Shown piece by piece: positions 27,065 to 36,665 of a stretch of DNA of 64,000 nt. Source of the DNA: Clostridium sp. UBA4548. Lineage in GTDB: Bacteria > Bacillota > Clostridia > Clostridiales > Clostridiaceae. The DNA lies in the NCBI RefSeq assembly GCF_002387895.1, contig NZ_DGLI01000021.1:38835-102834 (forward strand). The letters run 5' to 3'. The notes under the pieces were generated by a model that had not been told where the DNA came from, ran no database searches, and saw only the letters and a program-made list of their open reading frames with translations. The stretch's first letter is position 1. Every line of letters begins with the position of its first letter. A program made the translations under genes and the position numbers.

Positions 27065-27261
27065 TTTTTAGTCCTCCAATCAAATATATACTTGCAAGTA
27101 AATTATACCAATTTAATTGAATTATAAACATAGGTTTACTACTTTTTTTATATGAATTATTTATAATATTTATTGAAAGTTTTTAGCACAATAGTAATGG
27201 AGGATTTAAAGATATAATCTTACAAGAAAATATTAAATTTAACTAAATTTTGCAAAAGAAA

Positions 27262-27290
27262 TTGAGAATGTTTACAAAAGGTAGTATAAT
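27262..27290 (+). promoter_or_regulatory. Sigma-A promoter of pepT
   Basis: TTGAGA (27262-27267), a 17-base spacer, TATAAT (27285-27290). Eleven of twelve consensus bases match. Confidence 0.78.
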
Positions 27291-27334
27291 AATATTAAAA
27301 CTTGCAAATTTTTTAAGTAAAGGTAGGGATAGAT

Positions 27335-28555
27335 ATGTCAAAGGTTGTAGAAAGATTTTTAAGCTATGTAGCTTATGATACTAAATCAGATGCAGAAACT
27401 GGTGTTACTCCAAGTACTCCAGGACAAATGGTTCTTGCTAATAAGTTAGTAGAAGAGTTAAAAGAAATTGGAATGAGTGACGTTACTATAGATGAAAATG
27501 GATACGTAATGGCTACATTACCAGCAAATACTAATAAAGAAATACCAACAATAGGATTTATTGCTCATATGGACACAGCTCCAGATTATTCAGGAGCTAA
27601 TGTTAATCCTCAGTTTGTTGAAAACTATGATGGTGGAGATATAAAGTTAAATGAAACTACAGTTCTTTCACCAAAAGACTTCCCAGAGTTAAAGGATTAC
27701 ATAGGTAAAACTTTAATAACTACCGATGGAAACAGTCTTTTAGGAGCAGATGATAAGGCTGGAATAGCTGAAATTATTACTGCTATGGAATACTTAATAA
27801 AAAACCCAGAAATAAAACATGGAACTATTAGAGTTGGATTTACTCCAGATGAAGAAATAGGTGCTGGAGCTGATCACTTTGATGTAGAAAAATTCAATGC
27901 TGATTTTGCTTATACTTTAGATGGTGGTGGAATTGGAGAAATAGAATATGAAAACTTCAATGCTGCTTCAGCTAAAATAGTTATAAATGGAAGAAACGTG
28001 CATCCAGGTTCTGCAAAAAATAAAATGATTAACTCTCAATTTATAGGAATGGAACTAAATAGCATGTTACCAGCTAATGAAAGACCAGAACATACTGAAG
28101 GTTATGAAGGTTTTTATATGTTAAATGGTTTCTCAGGTTCTGTTGAGAGAACAGAAATGTCATATATCATAAGAGACTTCTTTAAAGATAGCTTTGAAGC
28201 TAAAAAAGCAAACATAATAAGAATTGCTGAAGAAGTAAATAAAAAGTATGGTGAGGGAACTGTAGAAATTACAGTTAAAGACTCTTACTATAACATGAAA
28301 GAAAAAGTTGAACCAGTAATGCATGTTGTTGATACAGCAGTAGAAGCAATGAAAGCATTAGATATAGTTCCAAAGGTAGTTCCAATTAGAGGAGGTACTG
28401 ATGGTGCTAGATTATCTTACATGGGACTTCCAACACCAAATTTATTTGCAGGCGGACATAATTTCCATGGTAAGTTTGAGTTCGTACCAACAGAATCAAT
28501 AGAGAAGGCTGTAGAATTAGTGGTTAAAATTATAGAACTTTATACAAACAAATAA
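27335..28555 (+). CDS. pepT: Peptidase T (tripeptide aminopeptidase)
   Basis: A 406-residue cytoplasmic zinc enzyme that removes the N-terminal residue from tripeptides, M20 family. Metal and catalytic motifs are GFIAHMDTAPD, LLGADDKAGIAE, TPDEEIGAGADHF and HNFHGKFEF. The length equals typical PepT. The ATG follows AAAGGTAGGG. It has its own promoter and terminator. It fits with peptide-based growth. Confidence 0.95.
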   Translation: MSKVVERFLSYVAYDTKSDAETGVTPSTPGQMVLANKLVEELKEIGMSDVTIDENGYVMATLPANTNKEIPTIGFIAHMDTAPDYSGANVNPQFVENYDGGDIKLNETTVLSPKDFPELKDYIGKTLITTDGNSLLGADDKAGIAEIITAMEYLIKNPEIKHGTIRVGFTPDEEIGAGADHFDVEKFNADFAYTLDGGGIGEIEYENFNAASAKIVINGRNVHPGSAKNKMINSQFIGMELNSMLPANERPEHTEGYEGFYMLNGFSGSVERTEMSYIIRDFFKDSFEAKKANIIRIAEEVNKKYGEGTVEITVKDSYYNMKEKVEPVMHVVDTAVEAMKALDIVPKVVPIRGGTDGARLSYMGLPTPNLFAGGHNFHGKFEFVPTESIEKAVELVVKIIELYTNK

Positions 28556-28574
28556 GAATAATAACATAAAAAAT

Positions 28575-28613
28575 AAAATGCAAAGTTACATAGTTTAGTA
28601 ACTTTGCATTTTT
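28575..28613 (+). terminator. Intrinsic terminator after pepT
   Basis: AAAATGCAAAGTTAC (28575-28589) pairs with GTAACTTTGCATTTT (28598-28612), with T residues following. Confidence 0.88.
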
Positions 28614-28696
28614 ACTTTTAGGAAATACAAGGTGTCATGAAGATCTTTTATTATTAAATATTTATGTTCGGTACTTTAGTTTTAATAATTATAGGG

Positions 28697-30715
28697 TTAG
28701 GTGTATATATCAGAGAATTCTATGTCCACCTTTTCCATGGTATCTTTGAAGATGGATACATCTGAATTATCAATAGTAGCACAAACTTCTTCACATTCAT
28801 AAATCCGAGAGAATCTAATAATGAATTCAGTACCTTCATCAGGTTTACTTGTAAAGCTAATAGTTCCATGTTGAATTTCAGTAAAAGATTTAACCAAGAA
28901 TAAGCCTACACCACTTCCTTCAGTATTTCTAGATAATGAATTATCAAGTTTTTGTAATCTCATAAATATTTTTTTTTGATCTTCTAATTGCATACCTATA
29001 CCATCATCCTTTATAGATATAGCAATAGTATCTTCTTCAGTATAAATATTAACATATATATGACCGTTTTCTTTACCATACTTAATTGAGTTGGATAAAA
29101 GGTTTAATAATATTCTCTCTAGTAGACCCCTATCGAAGCTAGCATAAAGCTCCTCATACTCTGTATCGAAAACTAGATTAAGGCTTTTAAATTGTAAATA
29201 ATCAATAATAGACAAAGATATATTTTCAATAACTGGAACTATATTCTCAACTATAAGTTTGGGCTTTAAGAAACCTGACTGAATTTTAGTAATATCAAGC
29301 ATATTATCTGATAATCTTATTAACCTTAAACAATTCTTTTTCATTAAATCATTGTACTTAGAGATTGAAACAGGATCATTTGAATAAATAGATTGAAGCT
29401 GAAGAGCAGAATACATTACATTAATAGGAGTTTTAAGCTCATGAGATAGGTTTATAAAAAATTCATTTTTAAGCTCTTCTGCTTTTTCTATTTCTAGAAG
29501 CTTAAGAGACATATCCTCAGCCCTCTTTTTATCACTGATATCTCTAATTGCCATAATTAGTTGTTCACTTCCTTGATAGGCTGTAAATAAGGAGCATACC
29601 TCAGCAAAGATTTTTTTATTGTTAATCTGAATTTCATAATCTACAGGGGAGAGGAGTATATTTTTATCTAATGCATTCAGTCTGCTAAACAATAGTGGAT
29701 GATAGGGCTTATCTATAATGCTAAAGATATCCTTTCCTAAGATGTCTTTTAAACTTGATAAGTGAAACATATCCATAAATCTTTTATTAGAATAAATGAT
29801 TTTTTCATGTTCTAATATTAATATTCCATCTGGAAGAAAGTTGATAAGTTTTTCATTGTATTTATAGTCCTTTTCTATCTTTAACTTTGCAGCTATAAGG
29901 TGTTTATTAGCAATTTCTAACTCATTGGTTTTAGCTGTTAATTTTTCAACTAGGCTTTCATAAGGATCAATTATTACACCTTTAAACAAAGCGGTGTAAA
30001 ATAGACAATAAGATATAAAGTTAAAAATATGGCCAGAAAAATTAAATCTACCATATACATCAGTATAAAAAGAAAAACATAGGCTACTCATAAGCTTAAA
30101 TATTATAGAAATTGATATTAAATTAAGCTTGTACTTTGAAGCTTCAAGGGTTTGAAATTTAATCAAAGTTAATATAACTATATAGAATATACAAAATAGG
30201 AACTCACTAAAAATCTTAAAAAAAGTTAAACCTGTGCTTTCATTATAGCAATCAGGAAAAGAGTTTGAAAAAAGTATAGTCCATATAAAAATAACTATAA
30301 GTATAAGATTTGAAATAATAATTTTTTTAATGTTGAGTTTGTGACTAATGAAATAAAAAGCAAATACCAGAGAAATACACTCATAGTATTTATAAAAGAT
30401 ATAAAGTTGAGTAGGGATATTTGGATCAGTTGTAAAAATGGCAGCACCTTTATATGTGATGACATGGATTAGAGTAATAACCATGGCAAAGCCAGAGGTT
30501 ATACCTAAAAAGCGGAAAAAATCATTATTGCTTATATTATGAGTTTTTATGGAAACTAGCATAGCACTAAAACCTGCTGCTATGGTAATAATTTCAATGA
30601 CGGAGTGAAATAAAAAATAATTTTTAATGCTTACTCCCCAGGCAAGAAATAAGATTAGGAGAACTAAAAAAGCTTGAAGTAAAAATTTTTTTGCAAAAAC
30701 TAATAAGTTTTTCAA
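28697..30715 (-). CDS. Sensor histidine kinase with MASE3 and PAS domains
   Basis: A 672-residue membrane kinase. Residues 1 to about 245 hold seven or eight hydrophobic helices with the MASE3 look (SIKNYFLFHSVIEIITIAAG, FYKYYECISLVFAFYF). A short coiled coil follows, then a PAS domain (about 285-395), HisKA with the phospho-acceptor in NLSHELKTPINVM (near 425), and HATPase motifs NLLSNSIKYG, DDGIGM and GSGVGLFLVKSF. The start is TTG at 30713-30715 with AGGTGG upstream. No response regulator is adjacent, so it is an orphan kinase. It is similar in plan to clostridial kinases that feed Spo0A, but that role is inference. Confidence 0.88.
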   Translation of the reverse strand: MKNLLVFAKKFLLQAFLVLLILFLAWGVSIKNYFLFHSVIEIITIAAGFSAMLVSIKTHNISNNDFFRFLGITSGFAMVITLIHVITYKGAAIFTTDPNIPTQLYIFYKYYECISLVFAFYFISHKLNIKKIIISNLILIVIFIWTILFSNSFPDCYNESTGLTFFKIFSEFLFCIFYIVILTLIKFQTLEASKYKLNLISISIIFKLMSSLCFSFYTDVYGRFNFSGHIFNFISYCLFYTALFKGVIIDPYESLVEKLTAKTNELEIANKHLIAAKLKIEKDYKYNEKLINFLPDGILILEHEKIIYSNKRFMDMFHLSSLKDILGKDIFSIIDKPYHPLLFSRLNALDKNILLSPVDYEIQINNKKIFAEVCSLFTAYQGSEQLIMAIRDISDKKRAEDMSLKLLEIEKAEELKNEFFINLSHELKTPINVMYSALQLQSIYSNDPVSISKYNDLMKKNCLRLIRLSDNMLDITKIQSGFLKPKLIVENIVPVIENISLSIIDYLQFKSLNLVFDTEYEELYASFDRGLLERILLNLLSNSIKYGKENGHIYVNIYTEEDTIAISIKDDGIGMQLEDQKKIFMRLQKLDNSLSRNTEGSGVGLFLVKSFTEIQHGTISFTSKPDEGTEFIIRFSRIYECEEVCATIDNSDVSIFKDTMEKVDIEFSDIYT

Positions 30716-31079
30716 AATTACTCACCACCTATAACTTTATATTGAGAATAGAAATAAATGTCATACACATATAATAAAGAAATAATTATTAGTAAATAAT
30801 TTGTATTATTAATAAAATTATAACATACTTTCAAGATAGTTGTTACAAAATTATGAATTTTGCAAACACATTTTTTCCGACTTTCAGTGATAAATTTAGA
30901 GTAATTCATATAAACTTACATGAATATTGCTACATTTTAAAATATTTCTATGATAAACCTTCAGATTCAAAGTTCTTAACAAAAATAAGAAAATATTATT
31001 GCTTTAAGCTTATAAAATATACATAATTTCTCTCAAATTCAAGCAACCTATAAATATAAAGATTTTGAGGAGGGAAATT
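30716..31079. other. Divergent intergenic region, kinase / unknown gene
   Basis: AT-rich. A 63-codon minus-strand frame (30718-30909) ends just before the kinase but lacks a good ribosome binding site. I treat this stretch as the divergent control region. No operator is apparent. Confidence 0.45.
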
Positions 31080-31577
31080 ATGGCTAATAAAAAATCAAGT
31101 CCAATATATCCATCTAACAAGCATAATTATTTTGGGGATTTTAGAGTTGCTCATCCAGGTGTTGAATCAGCTTGGGAGAAAGTTGATGAAGCTAATAATC
31201 AGGCACAGATGACAAGTGAAACTTCCACATCTAATGGTACTCCATACCATTCTCATAATAACTTTGATAATAGAGTAGATATATTTGAAAATGAGTTTGC
31301 AGAGGAAATTACTTTTGATAATCTTAGGGATGACTACGAAAACGTAGAGCTTAGAGATGAAATGACTTTTGGATATGATAGAGATAACTATGATTATAAT
31401 GGAACCTGCCAAAACAATAAAGATTTTTCATCTATGAATAATAATAAATCCATGGGACAGGAAGAGTATGCGTCAGAACTTGGAGTTAACTTAATGGTTA
31501 ATAATGGAGATGCAGAAGCTGATGATAATAGCCTTCCACTAACTCATGCAAACATAATTAGATATAAAACAATTTAA
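31080..31577 (+). CDS. Acidic, Asn-rich protein of unknown function
   Basis: This encodes 165 residues. The N-terminus is basic (MANKKSSPIYPSNKHNYFGD). The rest is strongly acidic and rich in Asn, Asp and Tyr (YDRDNYDYNGT, NNNKSMGQEE). There is no signal peptide or membrane segment. A TTG at 31065 is in frame but overlaps the GAGGAGGG ribosome binding site, so the ATG at 31080 is the start. The low-complexity middle suggests a disordered, surface or spore-associated protein, but I recognise no family. A terminator follows. Confidence 0.7.
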   Translation: MANKKSSPIYPSNKHNYFGDFRVAHPGVESAWEKVDEANNQAQMTSETSTSNGTPYHSHNNFDNRVDIFENEFAEEITFDNLRDDYENVELRDEMTFGYDRDNYDYNGTCQNNKDFSSMNNNKSMGQEEYASELGVNLMVNNGDAEADDNSLPLTHANIIRYKTI

Positions 31578-31660
31578 TTCTTAGGTGTATGGAGAAATTA
31601 ATGAAAAATATGTTTTCAAAGTAAGTTTGGTTTATAAGCACACATATAATATCTATAAAC

Positions 31661-31705
31661 AAAAGAAATGCTGATATATTTAAATATTAGCATTTCTTTT
31701 ATTAT
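31661..31705. terminator. Bidirectional terminator
   Basis: AAAAGAAATGCT (31661-31672) pairs with AGCATTTCTTTT (31689-31700), with A-rich and T-rich flanks suiting both converging genes. Confidence 0.82.
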
Positions 31706-31733
31706 AGGTATAACAGCTTAAATATATAAAAAG

Positions 31734-32651
31734 TTACATATTAATTAATATAAGGGCAATTAGAGTCATCATTACGGCAAAGGTATCTTTTCTAGAGAGT
31801 CTCTCTTTGAACAACACAAAGCCACCTAAATTGATTAGTAGTATGCTTCCGGCACTATATATTGGAAAGGCTACAGAGGTATTTATATAATTTAGTGCAA
31901 GAATTAAAAAATAAGAAGAAAATAAGTTAGGAATTCCTACGATAAGACCTAGTAGTATATCATTTCCAGAAACTTTTTTCTTTTCTTTAATAGTAAAATA
32001 GATACTAATAAGAAAAGCTACCAGGAAGACAAAAAATAAGAATAAGTCCTTATACTCTGTTATAGAATATTTTTGAAATATTTTATTAGAAAACTCTGCC
32101 ATGCCTCCAAAGATGAATAATAACACTAATGTAGAATTAAAACTCTTTGAAGAAAAATCTTTAAAGGATAGGTTTACTATAATAATAGAAACTAAAGATA
32201 AGGCTATGCCAGTCCACTGAAGAGTTGTTGGAATTTCATTCCAAAGAATAATTGAAAAAATCATTGGTATAAGAATTCCAAGCTTTCCAAAGGTTCCAGA
32301 AAGACCAACACCATTTTCTCTTACACTTTTTTGATAATAAATAAAGGAGAGAAAAAAGAATATTCCAGCTATAGCTCCCACTAATATTGCCCAAATAAAG
32401 CTACCTTCAGAGGAAAATAATTTATTATTAGAAAGAACCACTGAGGAAAATTCTGTGCTAAACTTATGTAGTGAAGAGCTTAAAGGAAAACTTAAAGAAT
32501 TATTCCATAGAAACAGGGTAATGCTTACTAGAAATGCAACGAAATAATTAGAAGAAGTTACTGCATAGCGGTTTAACTTATTCCCTTCGGTATATTTAAA
32601 AATTAATGCAATAGAAGAGCTACAAATTATAGCTAAAATTAAATAAAACAT
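31734..32651 (-). CDS. EamA/DMT-family transporter
   Basis: A 305-residue protein with ten hydrophobic segments in two homologous halves, typical of drug/metabolite transporters. The first half begins FYLILAIICSSSIALIFKY. The second half includes SVAFPIYSAGSILLINLGGFVLF, whose core is PIYSAGSILL. A GTG at 32690 is in frame, but AAAGGAG at about 32663 is correctly spaced for the ATG at 32651. Substrate unknown. It converges on the unknown acidic gene. Confidence 0.82.
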   Translation of the reverse strand: MFYLILAIICSSSIALIFKYTEGNKLNRYAVTSSNYFVAFLVSITLFLWNNSLSFPLSSSLHKFSTEFSSVVLSNNKLFSSEGSFIWAILVGAIAGIFFFLSFIYYQKSVRENGVGLSGTFGKLGILIPMIFSIILWNEIPTTLQWTGIALSLVSIIIVNLSFKDFSSKSFNSTLVLLFIFGGMAEFSNKIFQKYSITEYKDLFLFFVFLVAFLISIYFTIKEKKKVSGNDILLGLIVGIPNLFSSYFLILALNYINTSVAFPIYSAGSILLINLGGFVLFKERLSRKDTFAVMMTLIALILINM

Positions 32652-32906
32652 TATATTCAGCTCCTTTAAATTAATAGAGATTTCATACACTAGAATTTGC
32701 TTGAGAAATGCAATTTTGCCTAGTCGTTAAGAAATATTATTGCAAGCAAATAATTTACTATTTAAATTCATAGACTAAAAGGACTAAGAAATTTATATAA
32801 AAGTAGATTAAACCTATATAGTTTAAATTTAATACAAAATAATTATGACATAAACATAGTGATAAATATATTTAATTTTAAAATTTTTCACAAAGTCGCC
32901 ACTGAA
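32652..32906. other. Divergent intergenic region, EamA / htrA
   Basis: AT-rich, without a gene. It holds the promoter regions of both divergent genes. I see no clear inverted repeat. Confidence 0.45.
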
Positions 32907-32933
32907 TTGACACATAAATGGAGATAATATAGT
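32907..32933 (+). promoter_or_regulatory. Probable htrA promoter
   Basis: A perfect TTGACA at 32907-32912. The -10 is less certain: TATAGT at 32928-32933 has a 15-base spacer and TAGTTA at 32930 has 17. A short spacer would suit a gene that needs activation. Confidence 0.5.
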
Positions 32934-32966
32934 TATAGGGAGATTTAATTAAGGGAGGATTTAAAA

Positions 32967-34196
32967 ATGGATAACTTCAATAATAAAGATAATAAATTTA
33001 ATACTATGCCAGAAAATAATAATATGAACTATGATAGCTCAACCTATGGAAGCTTTAAAAATACAGAAATTTATAACAATCCTTATGTTTATCAGGATGC
33101 TAAGATAAAAAGAAAAAGGACAACGGGTAGGTTAGGTTCTGTGGTGGCAGTAGCACTTATTTGCTCATTACTAGGAGGGGCAGTAGGTGGAGCAGTAACA
33201 TATACCACCATGAAAAACACAAATACACCAGTAACTCAGCAAAAGAGTGCTAATAATGGGAATACAGTGGTGGCACCTACTGCTGTAGGCAGTATAAATA
33301 TACCAGAGATAGTGACTAAAGTTTCTCCAGCAGTAGTAGGAGTTTCAACTAAATCTGTTTCAACAAGCATATTTGGGTTTAATATGGAACCTCAGGAGGG
33401 TATAGGATCAGGATTTATATTCTCAGAAGAGGGATATGTTTTAACAAACTTCCATGTAATCTCAGGGGCTAATCAAGTAAAGGTAATATTTAATAATGGA
33501 AAGGAAGTTAATGCTAAAATCGTAAACTATAATCAAGAAGCAGACCTAGCGGTTTTAAAAATTACAGATAAAGTAGAACTTCCAGCAGTTGCTACCTTAG
33601 GAGATTCAGAAAGTTTACAAGTAGGGGAACAAGTTGTTGCAATTGGTAATCCTCTAGGAAAAGAGTACTTGGGTTCTGTTACTACAGGAATCGTAAGTGC
33701 AGTAAGTAGGGATGTAGAAATAGATGGAAAGAAAATGAATTTAATTCAAACTGATACAGCTATAAATCCTGGAAATAGTGGAGGGCCTCTAATAAATGCT
33801 AGAGGAGAAGTAGTTGGAATTAATACAGCAAAACTAAGTGGTAATGGAATAGAAGGGATAGGCTTTTCTATACCAATCAATGATGTAACTACAAAGTTAG
33901 AAAACTTAGTAAAACAAAAAATAACTCTTGGAATAACAGTTCAAAATGTAACGAAGGAATTAGCAGAGAAGTATAAGGTGCCTGTAGGAGTATATATTAC
34001 TAATGTAGCTAATTTCAGTATAGCTCAAAAGGGTGGACTTCAACCAGGAGATGTTATTATAAAGTTTGATGGTAAGAAGGTTGAAACTGTTGAAGAGTTA
34101 AATAAAATTAAGGATACTCATAAAGATGGAGATACCATTGAAATAGAATTTGTGAGAAATGGTCAAAATATGAAGGCAAGTCTTAAAATAGAATAA
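32967..34196 (+). CDS. htrA: HtrA/DegP-type serine protease with PDZ domain
   Basis: A 409-residue membrane-anchored protease that handles misfolded proteins outside the cell membrane. A cytoplasmic Asn-rich N-terminus (1-55) precedes one membrane segment (about 57-80). The catalytic triad is His163 (LTNFHVISG), Asp193 (EADLAVLK) and Ser271 (NPGNSGGPL). A single C-terminal PDZ domain contains the GLQPGDVIIKFDGKKV core. Start ATG after AAGGGAGG. No CssRS-like regulator is adjacent. Paired hairpins lie downstream. Confidence 0.93.
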   Translation: MDNFNNKDNKFNTMPENNNMNYDSSTYGSFKNTEIYNNPYVYQDAKIKRKRTTGRLGSVVAVALICSLLGGAVGGAVTYTTMKNTNTPVTQQKSANNGNTVVAPTAVGSINIPEIVTKVSPAVVGVSTKSVSTSIFGFNMEPQEGIGSGFIFSEEGYVLTNFHVISGANQVKVIFNNGKEVNAKIVNYNQEADLAVLKITDKVELPAVATLGDSESLQVGEQVVAIGNPLGKEYLGSVTTGIVSAVSRDVEIDGKKMNLIQTDTAINPGNSGGPLINARGEVVGINTAKLSGNGIEGIGFSIPINDVTTKLENLVKQKITLGITVQNVTKELAEKYKVPVGVYITNVANFSIAQKGGLQPGDVIIKFDGKKVETVEELNKIKDTHKDGDTIEIEFVRNGQNMKASLKIE

Positions 34197-34292
34197 GTGG
34201 AAAACTTTTAAGGTAAATTGTTTAAGATTAAATATAGTGGCTATAATAGGAATAGTTAACAAAATAAATTCTGTTAATAATAATTTCTAAAT

Positions 34293-34332
34293 AAAAACAG
34301 AGAGAAATCCCCCTTTCTCTCTGTTTTTATTT
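34293..34332. terminator. Terminator after htrA
   Basis: AAAAACAGAGAGAAA (34293-34307) pairs with TTTCTCTCTGTTTTT (34314-34328). Near-perfect 15-bp stem, T-rich on the plus strand. Confidence 0.85.
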
Positions 34333-34346
34333 CTTTAAAAGTTATA

Positions 34347-34387
34347 TTAAAAAACCTTCATTTGGATTTGTCACAAATGAAGGTTTT
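34347..34387 (-). terminator. Terminator after fbp
   Basis: AAAACCTTCATTT (34351-34363) pairs with AAATGAAGGTTTT (34375-34387). On the minus strand it is followed by TTTTTT, so it ends the fbp transcript. Confidence 0.83.
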
Positions 34388-34438
34388 CTATTAAGTTAAA
34401 TAAGGAAATTCTAAAAGATAAATTGTATACAAGTTATC

Positions 34439-36430
34439 TTATTTTAATTCTTTAATTATCCCTTTTCTATAGGCCATAAGAAGATTTTGTAGGTCTGCTA
34501 TTTGACCTATTAAATCTTTACCTATGTCAGTATCCCTAATTCTCATTCTATCTGCAGTACGTTCTAATATGAAGCTAGTAGATAAAATATCTTTTCCTTC
34601 TTCAATAGCCTTTTGAGTAGATTCAAAAGGCTCATGCTGAACAAGTTGTAAACCGTAAGAGTTATATATTAAGGTATATCCAGCAATACCGGTTTCAGGT
34701 TGATATGCCTTAGAAAAACCACCATCTATAACCAAAAGCTTACCATTAGCTTTTATAGGGCTTTCTCCTTTTAAAGTCTTAACAGGCATGTGACCATTAA
34801 TTATATGAGAAATTTCAGGGTCAAGGCCAAATTCTTTTAAAATCCTATCACAAACTTCTTCGTTATCTTTAAGTTCATAATATGGATTTTTAATTTCCTT
34901 ATGAGTTTCTTTGTCACTAATAAAATATCTTTCAAAGGTAGCCATCTTGCTCTTACCAAACAGGGGAGAGTCAGCTCCGCACCAAAGATACCATAAATAA
35001 TCTAGACCATATTGCTTAGCGGCATGGCTTCCTTTGTTAAAGTAAGCTTCTCTAGCTAATCTTTCTGCTCTATCAATGTATTCTCTACCGCTATATTCTT
35101 TACCCATTAACTTAATTTTTTTAAAGTTACCATTATTGTCCAGAGAAATGCAGGCATGGTAAAGAAGATTTGAATTATATTTAAGATATAAACTTCCTTT
35201 AGAAAATAGACATCTAACATGTTTTTGAAGTTTTTCACTATTTAAGAAAGAGAATTTTAGTTTTGTAACAAGTTCTTTTTCTTCATCAGTAAGTTTATAT
35301 GGATTTTTAGGATCTATTGTTGGGAAGTTAGTATCATTTAACTTATACTCTTTACCATCCACCATTACCGTGCCATTTTCAAAATTAATCTTATCTAACA
35401 ACTGTCTATGATCTAGCTCAAAATCTGGTCGTCTTTTAATTATTTCACTTTCAAGTTTAAACTGAATTATAGATATAGCCTTATGCATTTGAGCCATTAA
35501 CTTCAAATCTTTTTCCTTATAAACATCATCAGGACCAGTTTTAGGTTTGAAGGATTTACAAGGGTCATCATTATAAGTATCCATAGCAAAGGTAGCAAGA
35601 GGTAACAAGTTAATGCCATAACCTTCTTCTAAAGTTTCTAGGTTTGCATATCTAGTGCAAATTCTTATGACATTGGCAATACAACTCTCATTTCCTGCAG
35701 CAGCTCCCATCCAAAGAATATCATGATTTCCCCATTGGATGTCTACTGCATGATAGTTCATAATGGTGTCCATAATTATGTGAGCACCAGGACCTCTATC
35801 ATAAATGTCTCCAATAATGTGAAGTCTATCTATAGTAAGTCTTTGAATTACATTACAAACTGCAATGATAAATTCATTAGCTCTTCCAATACTTACAATT
35901 GTATTAATAATTCCATTAAAATAATCATGCTTATTAGGTCTAACTTGAGATTCATGTAATAATTCTTCAATAATATAAGCAAAGTCGCTAGGTAGGGCTT
36001 TCCTTACTTTTGAACGAGTATATTTTGAAGAAACATTTCTACATATTTGAATTAATTGATGTAGAGTTATTCTATACCAATCGTTCACATCATCTTCTTT
36101 TGCAAGTGTTAACTCAAGTTTTTGTTCAGGATAATATATAAGGGTGCATAAATCCTTCTTTTCTGATTCTCTTAGAGTATTTCCAAAAATATCATTTACT
36201 TTTCTTTTAATAACGCCTGAAGCATTTTTTAAAACATGTTCAAAGGCCTCATACTCACCATGGATGTCAGTTAAAAAGTGTTCTGTACCCTTTGGAAGGT
36301 TTAAAATTGCCTCTAAGTTAATTATTTCAGTACAAGCATCAGAAATTGTTGGAAACTTTTGAGATAGCAAATTAAGATATCTTAAGTCGCTTTCGATCAT
36401 ATCAACACCAATCTCATCTATTTTACTCAT
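34439..36430 (-). CDS. fbp: Fructose-1,6-bisphosphatase class III
   Basis: A 663-residue manganese-dependent phosphatase of gluconeogenesis, the long Firmicute form. Metallophosphatase motifs appear in order: LTDIHGEYEAFEHVL (near 60), GDIYDRGPGAH, WGNHDILWMG and NGHMPVK. Start ATG after AAAGGGG. It is encoded alone with its own terminator. An 8-bp inverted repeat in the leader may be an operator. Gluconeogenic capacity suits a cell growing on amino acids. Confidence 0.96.
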   Translation of the reverse strand: MSKIDEIGVDMIESDLRYLNLLSQKFPTISDACTEIINLEAILNLPKGTEHFLTDIHGEYEAFEHVLKNASGVIKRKVNDIFGNTLRESEKKDLCTLIYYPEQKLELTLAKEDDVNDWYRITLHQLIQICRNVSSKYTRSKVRKALPSDFAYIIEELLHESQVRPNKHDYFNGIINTIVSIGRANEFIIAVCNVIQRLTIDRLHIIGDIYDRGPGAHIIMDTIMNYHAVDIQWGNHDILWMGAAAGNESCIANVIRICTRYANLETLEEGYGINLLPLATFAMDTYNDDPCKSFKPKTGPDDVYKEKDLKLMAQMHKAISIIQFKLESEIIKRRPDFELDHRQLLDKINFENGTVMVDGKEYKLNDTNFPTIDPKNPYKLTDEEKELVTKLKFSFLNSEKLQKHVRCLFSKGSLYLKYNSNLLYHACISLDNNGNFKKIKLMGKEYSGREYIDRAERLAREAYFNKGSHAAKQYGLDYLWYLWCGADSPLFGKSKMATFERYFISDKETHKEIKNPYYELKDNEEVCDRILKEFGLDPEISHIINGHMPVKTLKGESPIKANGKLLVIDGGFSKAYQPETGIAGYTLIYNSYGLQLVQHEPFESTQKAIEEGKDILSTSFILERTADRMRIRDTDIGKDLIGQIADLQNLLMAYRKGIIKELK

Positions 36431-36491
36431 GTCAATCCCCTTTTCTAAATTACTTAAGTATTAATAATTAATCATATAATCGAATATGTGC

Positions 36492-36514
36492 TACACTAAA
36501 TTCTTATTAGTGTA
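36492..36514. promoter_or_regulatory. Inverted repeat in the fbp upstream region
   Basis: TACACTAA (36492-36499) and TTAGTGTA (36507-36514) are perfect 8-bp arms around 7 bases, 60-80 bases upstream of the fbp start. It could be an operator or an RNA hairpin; no regulator can be named. Confidence 0.4.
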
Positions 36515-36578
36515 CATTAGTATATTATATAACAAAACCTCATATTTGGCTAATGAAAAAATGTGGGTAAAGGAATTG

Positions 36579-36607
36579 TTGACAGGTATTAGTAATAAAT
36601 ATATTAT
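36579..36607 (+). promoter_or_regulatory. Sigma-A promoter of the CoA-binding gene
   Basis: TTGACA (36579-36584), a 17-base spacer, TATTAT (36602-36607). Eleven of twelve consensus bases match. Confidence 0.8.
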
Positions 36608-36665
36608 GGAATTAATTTTATTGGGAAAACTAATTTTACCCTAAATAGATTAAGGAGGACACGCT

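Noticed and set aside
30718..30909. 63-codon minus-strand frame before the histidine kinase
   Set aside because: No adequate ribosome binding site, and the composition looks like AT-rich noise.
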